Of a DNA stretch of 64,000 nt, positions 17,817 to 27,184 are shown one piece after another. The translations under genes and the position numbers were made by a program. The notes below the pieces were generated by a model, which had not been told where the DNA came from, ran no database searches, and saw only the letters and a list, made by a program, of their open reading frames with translations. Source of the stretch: Allohahella marinimesophila (GTDB taxonomy: Bacteria > Pseudomonadota > Gammaproteobacteria > Pseudomonadales > Oleiphilaceae). The stretch lies in contig NZ_BAABBO010000014.1 of the NCBI RefSeq assembly GCF_039538005.1, forward strand, positions 62,001 through 126,000, given 5' to 3'. The stretch's first letter is position 1, and each line of letters opens with the position of its first letter.

Positions 17817-19484
17817 ATGCCAAAGCAGGATTTCATTGAAATGGCTACGGAAAAAACCGCCAGTGCCAGCATCGAGAGCATGTACCGGGTGTTTACCGTC
17901 GCCGAAGCGCCCGAATCGACACTGGGGCGAATCGACCAGCAGATCTCGCACAATCTTGCGGGGTTCCTGCAGGACCATATCGTAGCGGTCGAAAAGGATC
18001 TGGATGAGGTCGAAAAGGACTTCAGCAGTTCCGAGATTCCAGAACAGCCGATTTTCGTATCTGAGCAGACGCAGCATCTTCTGGACAAGCTCGTTGCCCA
18101 TTCCGTGCATACGGCCTCGCCCAGCTTCATTGGCCACATGACGTCGGCACTCCCCTATTTCATGCTGCCACTCTCGCGCATCATGATCGCGCTGAACCAG
18201 AACCTCGTCAAAACCGAGACCTCAAAGGCGTTCACGCCGCTCGAACGACAGGTGCTCGGCATGCTTCACCGGCTGGTCTATGGCGCCAGCGATGCCTTCT
18301 ACGAGCGCAATCTGCACGACCACTCGATTGCGCTCGGCAGCATGTGCTCAGGCGGCACTATTGCCAACCTGACGGCCTTGTGGGTCGCCAGAAACCAGTG
18401 TTTTCCGGCGGACGGAGATTTCAAGGGTGTTCGCAAGGCTGGACTGGCGCGTGCCCTCAAGCATTATGGCTATGATGACTGTGCCGTATTGGTCTCGAAG
18501 CGAGGCCACTATAGCCTGAGCAAATCAGCAGACCTGCTGGGACTCGGCAGCGACCAGGTCATTGCCATAGACACCGACGACAGCAATCGCATACGTCCGG
18601 ATCGTCTGATCGGTCGCTGTGAAGAGATGAAGGCGGCGGGCACACGGGTCATTGCCATCGTCGGTGTGGCCGGTACAACTGAAACCGGCAACGTGGACAA
18701 TCTTGCTGAAGTCGCAGCCATCGCCAAGCGTTTCGGTATTCATTTCCATGTCGATGCTGCCTGGGGAGGCCCTACCCTGTTCTCCTCAACGCACAAACAT
18801 CTGCTGAAGGGTATCGAACTCGCGGACTCGGTCACGCTGGATGCCCACAAGCAGCTTTATGTCCCAATGGGTTCCGGTCTGGTCCTGTTCAGGGATCCGT
18901 TGACACCGAACGCCATCGAGCATCACGCACAATACATTATTCGCAAGGGTTCAAGGGATTTGGGCAGCAAAACGCTCGAAGGCTCCCGCCCGGGTATGGC
19001 CATGCTGATTCAATCGGCGCTCAAGATCATTGGCCGTACCGGCTATGAGATTCTTATCGATCAGGGTATTGAGAAAGCGAGGTATTTCGCTGCCGAGATC
19101 AAGAAGACCTCTGAATTCGAACTGATATCGGAGCCTGAACTCAATCTGCTGACTTATCGCTTTGCACCGGAATCCATAAGGCGGCAAATGCGAAACTGTA
19201 CACCGCAGCAATGCAGGGAGATCAATGAACTGCTGAGCAAGATTACCAAGCGGATTCAGAAAACGCAGCGCAACCGTGGCAAGGCCTTTGTATCGCGCAC
19301 ACGTCTTAACCCGCCGCAGTACGATTATCAGGACTGCATCGTGTTTCGGGTAGTATTGGCGAACCCACTGACGACAAGGGATATTCTGCGAGGCGTGCTT
19401 GAGGAACAGTCCGGTATAGCCGCCGAACCTGAAGTGCGTGAACTGGTGGAACAGATCGAAGTCATTATCAGAAAGGCTGCCTGA
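17817..19484 (+). CDS. panP: PLP-dependent aspartate 1-decarboxylase PanP
   Basis: A 555-residue group II pyridoxal-phosphate decarboxylase. The N-terminus (SASIESMYRVFTVAEAPESTL and then GRIDQQISHNLAGFL) and length match the PanP family (TIGR03799), which makes beta-alanine from aspartate in gammaproteobacteria lacking pyruvoyl-type PanD. The PLP region reads HVDAAWGGP and the Schiff-base lysine is in VTLDAHKQLYVPMGSG. The product feeds pantothenate and so CoA synthesis (coaD is elsewhere in the window). An AAGG site precedes the ATG, a TATACT box is at about 17702-17707, and a hairpin terminator follows. Glutamate decarboxylase activity is the main alternative. Confidence 0.88.
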   Translation: MPKQDFIEMATEKTASASIESMYRVFTVAEAPESTLGRIDQQISHNLAGFLQDHIVAVEKDLDEVEKDFSSSEIPEQPIFVSEQTQHLLDKLVAHSVHTASPSFIGHMTSALPYFMLPLSRIMIALNQNLVKTETSKAFTPLERQVLGMLHRLVYGASDAFYERNLHDHSIALGSMCSGGTIANLTALWVARNQCFPADGDFKGVRKAGLARALKHYGYDDCAVLVSKRGHYSLSKSADLLGLGSDQVIAIDTDDSNRIRPDRLIGRCEEMKAAGTRVIAIVGVAGTTETGNVDNLAEVAAIAKRFGIHFHVDAAWGGPTLFSSTHKHLLKGIELADSVTLDAHKQLYVPMGSGLVLFRDPLTPNAIEHHAQYIIRKGSRDLGSKTLEGSRPGMAMLIQSALKIIGRTGYEILIDQGIEKARYFAAEIKKTSEFELISEPELNLLTYRFAPESIRRQMRNCTPQQCREINELLSKITKRIQKTQRNRGKAFVSRTRLNPPQYDYQDCIVFRVVLANPLTTRDILRGVLEEQSGIAAEPEVRELVEQIEVIIRKAA

Positions 19485-19516
19485 GCAGCCCTACACAACG
19501 GCTAGCTCAGGCTTTT
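19479..19516 (+). terminator. Rho-independent terminator of panP
   Basis: GCCTGAGC-AGCC at 19479-19490 pairs with GGCT-A-GCTCAGGC at 19500-19512 (one bulged A, 9-nt loop), followed by TTTT. The left arm overlaps the panP stop codon. Confidence 0.8.
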
Positions 19517-19556
19517 AACAGTGTCGGCCGGGCCTTTATGGACCCGGCCAGCTGAC

Positions 19557-20558
19557 TCATCCAGCAGCCTGAGTCTGCTTGGCGTCCTGTATCTGCCCGA
19601 AGTAGGCGTAACCGAGCTCGTCATGCAGCTGGCTGAAGCCGACCTGTAGCTGATCCACGAAATGCTGGAGTTCAGTCTGCTTAAGCTTGGTGAAGTTGGC
19701 ATGGTCCAGCTGTCGCTTCAGGCGATTGATCACCAGCAGAGCCCGCTCACCGTTCTCAAGAATTTCCAGCGTCGCTTCGATTTCGAGCATGCAGCGTGTA
19801 ATCGATCGTGGAAACACAGTGGACTGCATAAGGAATTTCAGCACTTCCTGACGCTGAATCCGCACCTGCATTTCCAATCGGTACATCTGATAGCCAGTCA
19901 GCGATTTCAGTACACTCATCCACTGCAGACTGTCGTAAGTCCGGCGCTTTACAGCCTCTAGCAACGCTGGCGACTCTTCATCCATCTCGTGGTCGTTCGG
20001 CAGCAGATTGGCCGACCGGGTGTCGATGATGCGACTCGTCATGTCGGCCCGTTCGATCAGGCGACCCATTTCAAGGAACATATAGCCGGCATCACGATTC
20101 ATTGTGCCTGCCAGGATACCTGATATGGTCTGGCACTGTTCGATGACATCCGACAGGAACTGATAACGCCCGCGCTTGCCCAGGGCCTGCGCAGAGCCGT
20201 CCTTTGCAAAGATGAACAGGCTATTGATCGCTTCCCAGACTTCACGGGGCATGACATCGCGAACAGTACGTGCGTTTTCCCGCGCATTGACGATGGATGT
20301 CACCAGCGAGACTGGCGATTTTTCGTCGGTGATGAGTATCTTCAAGGCTTGACGACCATCACGATCGCTATCATCGGCCTCCTGCGAATACAGCTCGTCG
20401 GCGCCGGTGATCGACACCAGCTGTCCCCACTTCGGCGAAATGCCCTTCGGCAAATCCAGCAACAGATTCGAATTGACATTGATGAGCCTGGCGACACCTT
20501 CTGCTCGTTCGAGATAGCGTGCCATCCAGTAAATATTGCTTGCGACTCTCGATAACAT
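19557..20558 (-). CDS. Alpha-E domain protein (DUF403)
   Basis: A 333-residue all-helical alpha-E protein. The N-terminal signature MLSRVASNIYWMARYLERAE and the AENARTVRD-type segment (ARENARTVRDVMPREVWE) are typical. Its biochemical role is unknown. Alpha-E proteins are always found with circularly permuted ATP-grasp ligases and are thought to bind their peptide product or act in its ligation. It is the last gene of the five-gene operon; its ATG overlaps the ATP-grasp stop (TGATG), which implies coupled translation. Confidence 0.93.
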   Translation of the reverse strand: MLSRVASNIYWMARYLERAEGVARLINVNSNLLLDLPKGISPKWGQLVSITGADELYSQEADDSDRDGRQALKILITDEKSPVSLVTSIVNARENARTVRDVMPREVWEAINSLFIFAKDGSAQALGKRGRYQFLSDVIEQCQTISGILAGTMNRDAGYMFLEMGRLIERADMTSRIIDTRSANLLPNDHEMDEESPALLEAVKRRTYDSLQWMSVLKSLTGYQMYRLEMQVRIQRQEVLKFLMQSTVFPRSITRCMLEIEATLEILENGERALLVINRLKRQLDHANFTKLKQTELQHFVDQLQVGFSQLHDELGYAYFGQIQDAKQTQAAG

Positions 20559-22012
20559 CAGATGCTCTCCTCATCAATGATCCAGGTATCCTTGCTGCCA
20601 CCGCCCTGCGATGAGTTCACCACCAGGGAGCCCTTGGTCAGGGCTACACGGGTCAATCCGCCAGTCGTGACGTGAATCTGATCACTGGACAGGATGAACG
20701 GCCGCATGTCGACATGGCGTGGCTCGGGCTTGCCGTCGAACAGCGTGGGAATGGTGCTCAGGTTAAGGGTGGGCTGGGCGATGAAGTTTCTCGGATCTGC
20801 CTTGATCAGTTTGGCAAAGGCTTCGCGCTCTTTCTTCGTAGACTGTGGGCCTACGAGCAATCCATAACCACCAGACTCATTCGCTGGCTTGACTACCAGC
20901 TTCTCGAGGTTCTCCAGCACGTACTTGCATTCATCATCACGCATGCAGAGATAGGTGGGAACATTCGGCAGAATCGGCTCTTCAGACAGGTAGTATTTGA
21001 TCATGTCCGGGACAAAGGCATAGACGACCTTGTCATCGGCGACGCCTGCACCGGGCGCATTGGCCAGCGCTACATTTCCCGCCAACCAGGCTCTCATGAG
21101 GCCAGGGACTCCGAGCATTGAGGTCTTGTCGAAGACCTCGGGGTCGAGGAACAGATCGTCTACCCGTCGGTAGATGACATCCACACGCTCGAGGCCATCG
21201 ATGGTCTTCATGTAGACGCAGTCGTCATCGTCGACGATCAGGTCACTGCCCTGCACGAGTTCACAACCCATCTGCTGCGCAAGGTAGGAGTGTTCGAAAT
21301 AGGCTGAGTTGTATATGCCAGGCGTCATGACGACCACCTGAGGATATGCAGCAGGCCGAGGCGAGAGCGCTGCGAGTGTATCGAAGAGCTGCGATGGATA
21401 GTCATCAACCGGCAGAATCGAATACTCACTGAATAGATCGGCGAATACCCGTTTCATGACCTGGCGGTTTTCCAGCATGTAGGACACACCGGAAGGCACA
21501 CGAAGGTTGTCTTCGAGCACATAGATGTTACCGTCGGAATGCCGCACGAGATCCGAACCGCAGATATGCGCCCAGATGCCGTGAGCCGGATTCATGCCTA
21601 TGCACTGTTTCCTGAAGTTCTTCGACTTGGCGATGACTTCCTTGGGAAAGACCTTGTCCTTGATGATGCGCTGATCGTGGTACAGATCGTCGATGAACAT
21701 GTTCAAGGCCTTGGCACGCTGCTTCAGGCCCTTGTCGACCACCGTCCACTCACGACTCCCCATGATTCTCGGGAGAATATCGAAGGGCCACTGCCTGTCT
21801 ATTGAGCCACCCTCGGCATCATAGACGGTGAAACTCACCCCCATCTCCTTGATGGCCAGCTCGGCAGTCTGCTTCAGCCGAATAAGGTCTTCCGGGTCCA
21901 TGTTGGCAAGCTGTCTGGCGAGCGGCTCAGCGATGGTGCGTGGCTTGCCGTTCGCATCGATGAGTTCGTCGTACAAATCAGGATAAGTGTACTTCTTCCA
22001 GTCTATGCCCAT
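20558..22012 (-). CDS. Circularly permuted ATP-grasp protein (DUF404/DUF407)
   Basis: A 484-residue circularly permuted ATP-grasp enzyme. Visible blocks are RQCIGMNPAHGIWAHICGSDLVRHSDG, the LEDNLRVPSGVSYMLENR signature, and the C-terminal KPANESGGYGLLVGP, where the ATP-grasp core normally lies. Such enzymes are predicted to form amide bonds between carboxylates and amines, probably making small peptides. The ATG at 22012 follows AAGGAAGC; a TTG at 22039 would add nine residues. It is the stand-alone paralogue of the N-terminal half of the fusion protein two genes upstream. Confidence 0.93.
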   Translation of the reverse strand: MGIDWKKYTYPDLYDELIDANGKPRTIAEPLARQLANMDPEDLIRLKQTAELAIKEMGVSFTVYDAEGGSIDRQWPFDILPRIMGSREWTVVDKGLKQRAKALNMFIDDLYHDQRIIKDKVFPKEVIAKSKNFRKQCIGMNPAHGIWAHICGSDLVRHSDGNIYVLEDNLRVPSGVSYMLENRQVMKRVFADLFSEYSILPVDDYPSQLFDTLAALSPRPAAYPQVVVMTPGIYNSAYFEHSYLAQQMGCELVQGSDLIVDDDDCVYMKTIDGLERVDVIYRRVDDLFLDPEVFDKTSMLGVPGLMRAWLAGNVALANAPGAGVADDKVVYAFVPDMIKYYLSEEPILPNVPTYLCMRDDECKYVLENLEKLVVKPANESGGYGLLVGPQSTKKEREAFAKLIKADPRNFIAQPTLNLSTIPTLFDGKPEPRHVDMRPFILSSDQIHVTTGGLTRVALTKGSLVVNSSQGGGSKDTWIIDEESI

Positions 22013-22131
22013 AGCGTTTAGCTTCCTTAAACCGCTCAATTTTGTGAGACCGCTTGCTGCCTCTGTTGTTCTTCATTCGGAATTCAGTTCATCAACCATG
22101 CCAGATCGGCCGGAATACCTCAATTCACTAA

Positions 22132-23055
22132 TCAGGTCAGACCGTCCCTAGATACCGTTACGCCAACCACGGGCGGCTGACTGTCGGCGCCATAACTCAC
22201 ACCTTGCAGTGGCGGTATGTCGCTGTAGTCTCTGCCAATGGCCGTCACGATATAGCGATCATCAACCAGGCAATCGTTGGTGGGATCGGCGTGCAACCAG
22301 CCGAACCCAGGCACCCAAAGCGCGATCCAGGCATGCGAGGCGTCGGAGCCAACCAGCTTTTCCTCACCCTCCGGAGCTTCCGTCAGCATGTAGCCGCTGA
22401 CGTAGGCAGTGAGCAGGCCAAGCCCGCGCAATCCGGTCAGTCCAAAATGACTGAAATCCTGACACACGCCTTTCTTGTTCGACCAGGCCTCGGTGACAGG
22501 CGTATCGACGTGGGTACTGCCGCCTTCGTAGCTGAATGCTTCGTGTATACGATGGGTAAAGTCCATCAGCGCTTCAATGATAGAGCGGGCAGGCGTGAAA
22601 CTTTCCCTGGCGAATTCAACGATATCAGCAGCATCGGCGGCATCAGGCACGCGCTGGCTGGGATAGATACAGGCGATGAAGCCGCTCGTTGGCAGCGTGG
22701 CCCGAAGTTCGGGAAGCAGCAGGGATTCCCATGGCTTCAAAAGCTCAGGCGTTTCAGCAAGTGGCACCGCGCCGATGGGCGTCTGCGACATCTTTGCCTC
22801 AGAACGCACCAGCAATCTGTCGTGTGGCTGATCTATTTCGAAGTAGGCCTGCACGTTTGCGAAGACGTCGCGTTCACGCAGGGTCAGCCGGGGCGCCGGA
22901 TCGACATGCAGGGTGAAGCTTTCCAGCTTCTGCATGAAATGATTGCAGCGCACCTGGCTCAGCGGCTGCAGACAGGCCCGGTAATAAGACAGCGAGGCCG
23001 GCGCAAAGTAGGCGTAGGTGGTGTCGTGTCTGACTGAAATCTGTGGAACTGTCAT
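22132..23055 (-). CDS. Transglutaminase-like cysteine protease family protein
   Basis: A 307-residue protein with an N-terminal bacterial transglutaminase-like beta domain (residues 1-85, starting VRHDTTYAYFAP) and a papain-fold core. The catalytic cysteine is in KKGVCQDFSHF, the histidine in SDASHAWIALWVPG and the aspartate in WLHADPTND. There is no signal peptide. In this operon it may cleave or cross-link the peptide made by the ATP-grasp enzymes. It starts 8 bp after the upstream fusion gene with TTAGGCGAGCC as ribosome site. Confidence 0.93.
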   Translation of the reverse strand: MTVPQISVRHDTTYAYFAPASLSYYRACLQPLSQVRCNHFMQKLESFTLHVDPAPRLTLRERDVFANVQAYFEIDQPHDRLLVRSEAKMSQTPIGAVPLAETPELLKPWESLLLPELRATLPTSGFIACIYPSQRVPDAADAADIVEFARESFTPARSIIEALMDFTHRIHEAFSYEGGSTHVDTPVTEAWSNKKGVCQDFSHFGLTGLRGLGLLTAYVSGYMLTEAPEGEEKLVGSDASHAWIALWVPGFGWLHADPTNDCLVDDRYIVTAIGRDYSDIPPLQGVSYGADSQPPVVGVTVSRDGLT

Positions 23056-23063
23056 TGGCTCGC

Positions 23064-25673
23064 CTAACGTCTTGAAGTCTGTTTGACCTGGGCAAAGAAG
23101 CGCTGATCGATTTCCTGCCCGATCAAGTTGAGATTCTGCTTCGTTCTGAAGACCACATCAACGACGTTCAGGCGCTGATGTCGGAGATCGGACCAGACCG
23201 CCTGGGGCGCCAGCCGGAGCTGGGCGAGTGCCGCAAAGAGGGCGTCACCCAGTTGATCCTGCCCACTGGCGGCATTGCTTCTTCTGGCATCGAGCGACTG
23301 TGTCAGCGGCTCCATACCGTCGATGATGGCGTAGAGCGATCGAGGATTTCTAGGGTCCAGCAGCAGGTGATAGAACACAGCGGAAGATTCAATGAGCGTC
23401 CCCATGCGTCGACGATAACTGCCGTAGGCATCATTGCCGCGCAGCAGCTCTTCAAGCTGACGATGCTCACCCTCGATCTGATATTGACCGATGAACCTTG
23501 CCACGAGGAAGGTCAGGCAATGAGCGCGCTCGAGATCGCGGCCAAGCTTGAGCCACAGTCCACCCTGATCCAGCGGCAGGCTGTCCCCCGTGGCGCCAGT
23601 GACTGCAAAAGACGTGTTGGACAGCGTGCGCTGCATATCGTCAATATCGCTGCGATCGAGACCATACCCCTCTTCGGCGGCGCTAAAGCGCTTGGCGATC
23701 GTCTTGAGCGTCTGCTCCAGGTTCTCGATACTGCGCCAGCCGTCGCCGGAGAAAAGATCCCTCACCTCATAGCCACTGCGAATGACTGATCGCAGGTTGT
23801 TCGTGATGCTACCGTTGACGGTTTCTGCATAGACCCATCGCGCGAGCTTTTCGACCGTGAGTGGCTTGCTCAGCCGGGCCTTGCTCTCGTTTTCGAAGGC
23901 TACCATCGAAAAGCTCAGATGCTGGTAGATGCAGATGGCCAGCGTATTCAACAGCCTGGCTTCAACTTGCACATCCTCTTCGTAGCGGCGGTCATAGAGC
24001 TCGCTGTAGCTGCTCATGAGCCGAAGAATGGTTTGCGACCGTTCGAGATATCGCGCCATCCAGTAGATGTTTTCAGCAGCCCGGCTGGTGAGTGGGACTG
24101 GCGGGCTGTTGCGCCCACGTTCAGCCTGCTCATGCCGATAGCTCTGTTCCGCCATCAGCGCAGCGGTAGGCTCGGTCTGCTCACTGATGACCCAGGTATC
24201 CTTGCTGAGACCGCCCTTCTGACTTGAGACGAAGGGCTGCGACGATGCGCCAGAGACTCGGGTCAAGCCACCAGGCATGACGTCGTACTCCGCGCCATTG
24301 CCCACGGTGAAGAGCCTCGTCACCAGATGGCGCGGAATCAGCTCGTCGCCATTGAAGGTCGGCACCGTCGAAAAGGCAAGCCGCTGCTGACCGACATATT
24401 GCCAGGGTTGGGCCTTGATGCGCCCGATAAGCAAAGCCTGTTCGGCTTTCGTGAGCGCGCCGCCGAATATAGGGGTATTGCCCCTGTCGATATGCTTGAT
24501 GACCATATCGTCGATGCGGCTGCAGACATGCTGGCGCTCCGCAGGCTGCCCACACCACCAGGTAGCCACATTGTTGATTTTCAGGGATTCATTCAGGAAA
24601 TAGCGCGCGAGTCGCGGTAGAAAAGGCAGAATACCCGGCGACTCGAGAATGGCTGAACCGATGGGATTGGCCAGGCCAATGCGACCAAGCTTCTGCGCCT
24701 GAACGAGTCCAGCAACGCCAAGCACCGAGTCTCCACGGCAATAAAGCGGGTCAGAGAAGGAATCGTCGACCCGCCGAATGATGACGTCAACCTGCTTGAG
24801 GCCATCCACTGTCTTCAGAAAGACGTTGCCATCCCGAACCGTGAGGTCGCCACCCTCGGCCAGGGTGATACCCAGGTGATTGGCCAGATACGCATGTTCG
24901 AAATACACTTCGTTGCCCACGCCCGAGGACATGAGCACGATGACAGGATCTTCAGTCTTGCGAGGGGCCAGCGCGGCCAGATGCGCTTTCACCTTGCGCA
25001 GGAATGGCAGCAGGCTGGCCGGCTGAATATCACGTACTTCCGGCCGCATGACCCGGTTACTGACCTGCCGGGCCTCCATGACGTAGCCAATACCCGAAGG
25101 CCCCTGGGTCCGATCGCTGACGACCCACCAGTTGCCATCAGGGCCACGCGCCAGGTCAGAGGCAAACAGGGTCATGGCCTGCGCCGCGCCGCCAAACAGA
25201 GCCGGATAATAACCGGAATGCAGGTAGACGAGCTCCGGCGGCAGCAGGCCATTGCGAAGACAGCGTGACTCCCCCTGCAGGTCCAGCAGGATATGGGAGA
25301 ACAGGCGGGCTCGTTGCTGTATGGCGGGCTGCAGCACATCCCACTCATTCGGCGCGATGATCATTGGCAATGGATCGAGACGCCAGGTTCGACCAGCACC
25401 CGCCGGATCGGTATAGACGTTGTAATAGACGCCCTGGTCTCTCAGACGCCGCTCGGATTCCCGTCGCAGCGCTCGCCACTGCTCGGCCGAATTCTTCGTG
25501 AGCAGACTGGCCAGATTCGACCAGTGCGGACGAACGCTGCCATCGGCGGCCACCATCTCGTCGTAACCATCAGCCGTGCCAGCGTACGCCGAGGCCTGAA
25601 GGTCGAGCATCTGTTGACTTTGCTGCTGGCCTTTCAGCTCTGGCAGGCGCGGACCAGGTATCCTTTCATTCAA
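23064..25673 (-). CDS. Circularly permuted ATP-grasp / alpha-E fusion protein
   Basis: An 869-residue fusion. Residues 1 to about 495 are a circularly permuted ATP-grasp domain (YTDPAGAGRTWRLDPLP, DRTQGPSGIGYVMEARQV, KTVDGLKQVDVIIRRVDD). Residues about 525-869 are an alpha-E domain beginning TSRAAENIYWMARYLERSQ. It duplicates, in one chain, the two single-domain proteins at the end of the same operon, which suggests the ligase and alpha-E parts act as a complex. It starts at 25673 after ATAGG, 38 bp downstream of the anbu gene. Confidence 0.94.
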   Translation of the reverse strand: MNERIPGPRLPELKGQQQSQQMLDLQASAYAGTADGYDEMVAADGSVRPHWSNLASLLTKNSAEQWRALRRESERRLRDQGVYYNVYTDPAGAGRTWRLDPLPMIIAPNEWDVLQPAIQQRARLFSHILLDLQGESRCLRNGLLPPELVYLHSGYYPALFGGAAQAMTLFASDLARGPDGNWWVVSDRTQGPSGIGYVMEARQVSNRVMRPEVRDIQPASLLPFLRKVKAHLAALAPRKTEDPVIVLMSSGVGNEVYFEHAYLANHLGITLAEGGDLTVRDGNVFLKTVDGLKQVDVIIRRVDDSFSDPLYCRGDSVLGVAGLVQAQKLGRIGLANPIGSAILESPGILPFLPRLARYFLNESLKINNVATWWCGQPAERQHVCSRIDDMVIKHIDRGNTPIFGGALTKAEQALLIGRIKAQPWQYVGQQRLAFSTVPTFNGDELIPRHLVTRLFTVGNGAEYDVMPGGLTRVSGASSQPFVSSQKGGLSKDTWVISEQTEPTAALMAEQSYRHEQAERGRNSPPVPLTSRAAENIYWMARYLERSQTILRLMSSYSELYDRRYEEDVQVEARLLNTLAICIYQHLSFSMVAFENESKARLSKPLTVEKLARWVYAETVNGSITNNLRSVIRSGYEVRDLFSGDGWRSIENLEQTLKTIAKRFSAAEEGYGLDRSDIDDMQRTLSNTSFAVTGATGDSLPLDQGGLWLKLGRDLERAHCLTFLVARFIGQYQIEGEHRQLEELLRGNDAYGSYRRRMGTLIESSAVFYHLLLDPRNPRSLYAIIDGMEPLTQSLDARRSNAASGQDQLGDALFAALAQLRLAPQAVWSDLRHQRLNVVDVVFRTKQNLNLIGQEIDQRFFAQVKQTSRR

Positions 25674-25711
25674 AACCTATATCGCTCCCGTTCGCAAACG
25701 CCGCATGACTG

Positions 25712-26443
25712 TCATTCCTTTTCCCAGTCGAATGCTGGCAGATTGTTGAAGAGGTCGAGCAGCCCTTCCCCCCAGCGCTTCCGCAACGAGGCATAATAGG
25801 GGGAATTGAGCTTCAGCTGCCAGCGATGAGCCGGCTCGAAAGCGTCCTTTTCGAGTATCAACAGGTCTATCGGTGGCGCGACGCTGAGATTACTGCGCAT
25901 GGTGGAATCAAGCGAGACGAGCGCGCACTTGGCGGCATCTTCCAGCGAGGTTGCACACTTGATGACCCGGTCGAGAATGGGTTTGCCGTACTTCGTTTCG
26001 CCCAACTGCATGTAGGGGCTATAGGGTGAGTACGTGATGTAGTTACCCTCAGGATAGATCATCATGAGGTCAGGTGACTCACCGCGCACCTGCCCGCCCA
26101 GCAGAAAGCTGGCATCGAAAGTCGCCTTCTGCTCGAGCTCCTTCTGATAATACAGGCGGTGACGGACACTCAGCGTACCGATATAACGCGCCGCGTCACT
26201 CATGTCACGACAGGTGGCCAGAGACTCGGAGACCTCATGGTCCAGATCGCGCTGAATCGCCTTGACCACGGCCTGTGTGGTCGCCAGGTTTCCCGCCGAA
26301 CACAGCACGAAGTAGGCACGTCCAGGAATCTCGAACGTGTTCATTTTCGGGTAGACGCTGATATGATCAACACCGGCATTGGTGCGCGAATCGGACGCGA
26401 AGACGAGACCTTTGTCTACCGCGATGGCGACGCAATATGTCAT
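25712..26443 (-). CDS. Anbu-type bacterial proteasome-like peptidase
   Basis: A 243-residue Ntn-hydrolase of the Anbu (ancestral beta subunit) family, related to HslV and the 20S beta subunit. It begins MTYCVAIAVDKGLVFASDSRTNAGVDHIS, so removal of methionine exposes the expected catalytic threonine, with the S/D and K equivalents downstream (YPKMNTF, CSAGNLATTQ). Anbu forms open helical rings; its substrate is unknown. I chose the ATG at 26443 because the mature threonine must be residue 2; an ATG at 26455 adds four residues. First gene of the operon, divergent from an orphan gene. Confidence 0.93.
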   Translation of the reverse strand: MTYCVAIAVDKGLVFASDSRTNAGVDHISVYPKMNTFEIPGRAYFVLCSAGNLATTQAVVKAIQRDLDHEVSESLATCRDMSDAARYIGTLSVRHRLYYQKELEQKATFDASFLLGGQVRGESPDLMMIYPEGNYITYSPYSPYMQLGETKYGKPILDRVIKCATSLEDAAKCALVSLDSTMRSNLSVAPPIDLLILEKDAFEPAHRWQLKLNSPYYASLRKRWGEGLLDLFNNLPAFDWEKE

Positions 26444-26513
26444 TGTTTGTTCCATTACCAGTCATTAATTCACGGGGGAAGCTTCAGGCCCGCAGGCATG
26501 AAGTCCAGATAGC

Positions 26514-27149
26514 ATGACGCCATCAGTCACTGAATACCATTTTTTCTTCCTTGCTCACGAAGCTGACGAAATCGAGGCGGCGACTGACGAGACGAAACAG
26601 CAGGCAGCTCTCATTCTGCGAACGCTGTTGCAGTATCTCGAAAAGGGCCGGCTGCAGGTACTTACGCTTTGTTTGCCTGCGCAGTTTCCAGCCGGAAAGG
26701 CAGCGCTGGCTTACCATGAACTGGGCGCCGGCACTGTGCCTGATACCCCCCGTCCCTGGCTACAGAGTTTTGGTCTACCCGGTCAGCTATTGGACTCGAC
26801 AATGCCCGGCTGGCGCCTGAAGCGGAGCTGGAGCGAGTTGCAGGGGTGTACCTTGCAAGCTGGAACGAACGAGTCGACCAGATTGTTCATCAAGGCGGCA
26901 GAACAGACATCAGGCGCAGGGGAATTGTTGATTCACGGAGCCCTCAGTGAACTGCCTGGCCGGTCACTGGTGGGGTCGATGATGGGGAGGCGATTGCTGA
27001 GTATGGCCAGCGTACTGTTGCCTGGCGAAAAGACGCGTACCGAACTGACACTGCTGTCTGGCAGCAGAGTGCATATTGAACTTCTCGATTCGCCGGATGG
27101 CGCTATGGGTTTGCAGCCGCTCCTGGTGATCAAGGCGACTGCCGACTGA
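26514..27149 (+). CDS. Protein of unknown function divergent from anbu
   Basis: A 211-residue soluble protein that I do not recognise. It starts MTPSVTEYHFFFLAHEADEIEA and has no signal peptide, membrane helix or cysteine cluster; the second half has alternating hydrophobic strands (ELLIHGALSELPGRS, RTELTLLSGSRVHIELL). It lies 70 bp from the Anbu start on the opposite strand and could share a regulatory region with that operon, but there is no direct evidence of a link. The ribosome site is weak. Confidence 0.65.
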   Translation: MTPSVTEYHFFFLAHEADEIEAATDETKQQAALILRTLLQYLEKGRLQVLTLCLPAQFPAGKAALAYHELGAGTVPDTPRPWLQSFGLPGQLLDSTMPGWRLKRSWSELQGCTLQAGTNESTRLFIKAAEQTSGAGELLIHGALSELPGRSLVGSMMGRRLLSMASVLLPGEKTRTELTLLSGSRVHIELLDSPDGAMGLQPLLVIKATAD

Positions 27150-27184
27150 TAGCAGGCTTGCCGACCCGATAGCCGGCGAGGTGA

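Noticed and set aside
19525..19552. GGCCGGG...CCCGGCC hairpin after panP
   Set aside because: No T-tract on either strand; the terminator at 19479-19516 already explains the end of panP.
22204..23037. Plus-strand ORF of 277 codons over the transglutaminase-like gene
   Set aside because: The opposite frame has the catalytic Cys-His-Asp triad; the plus translation has no domain.
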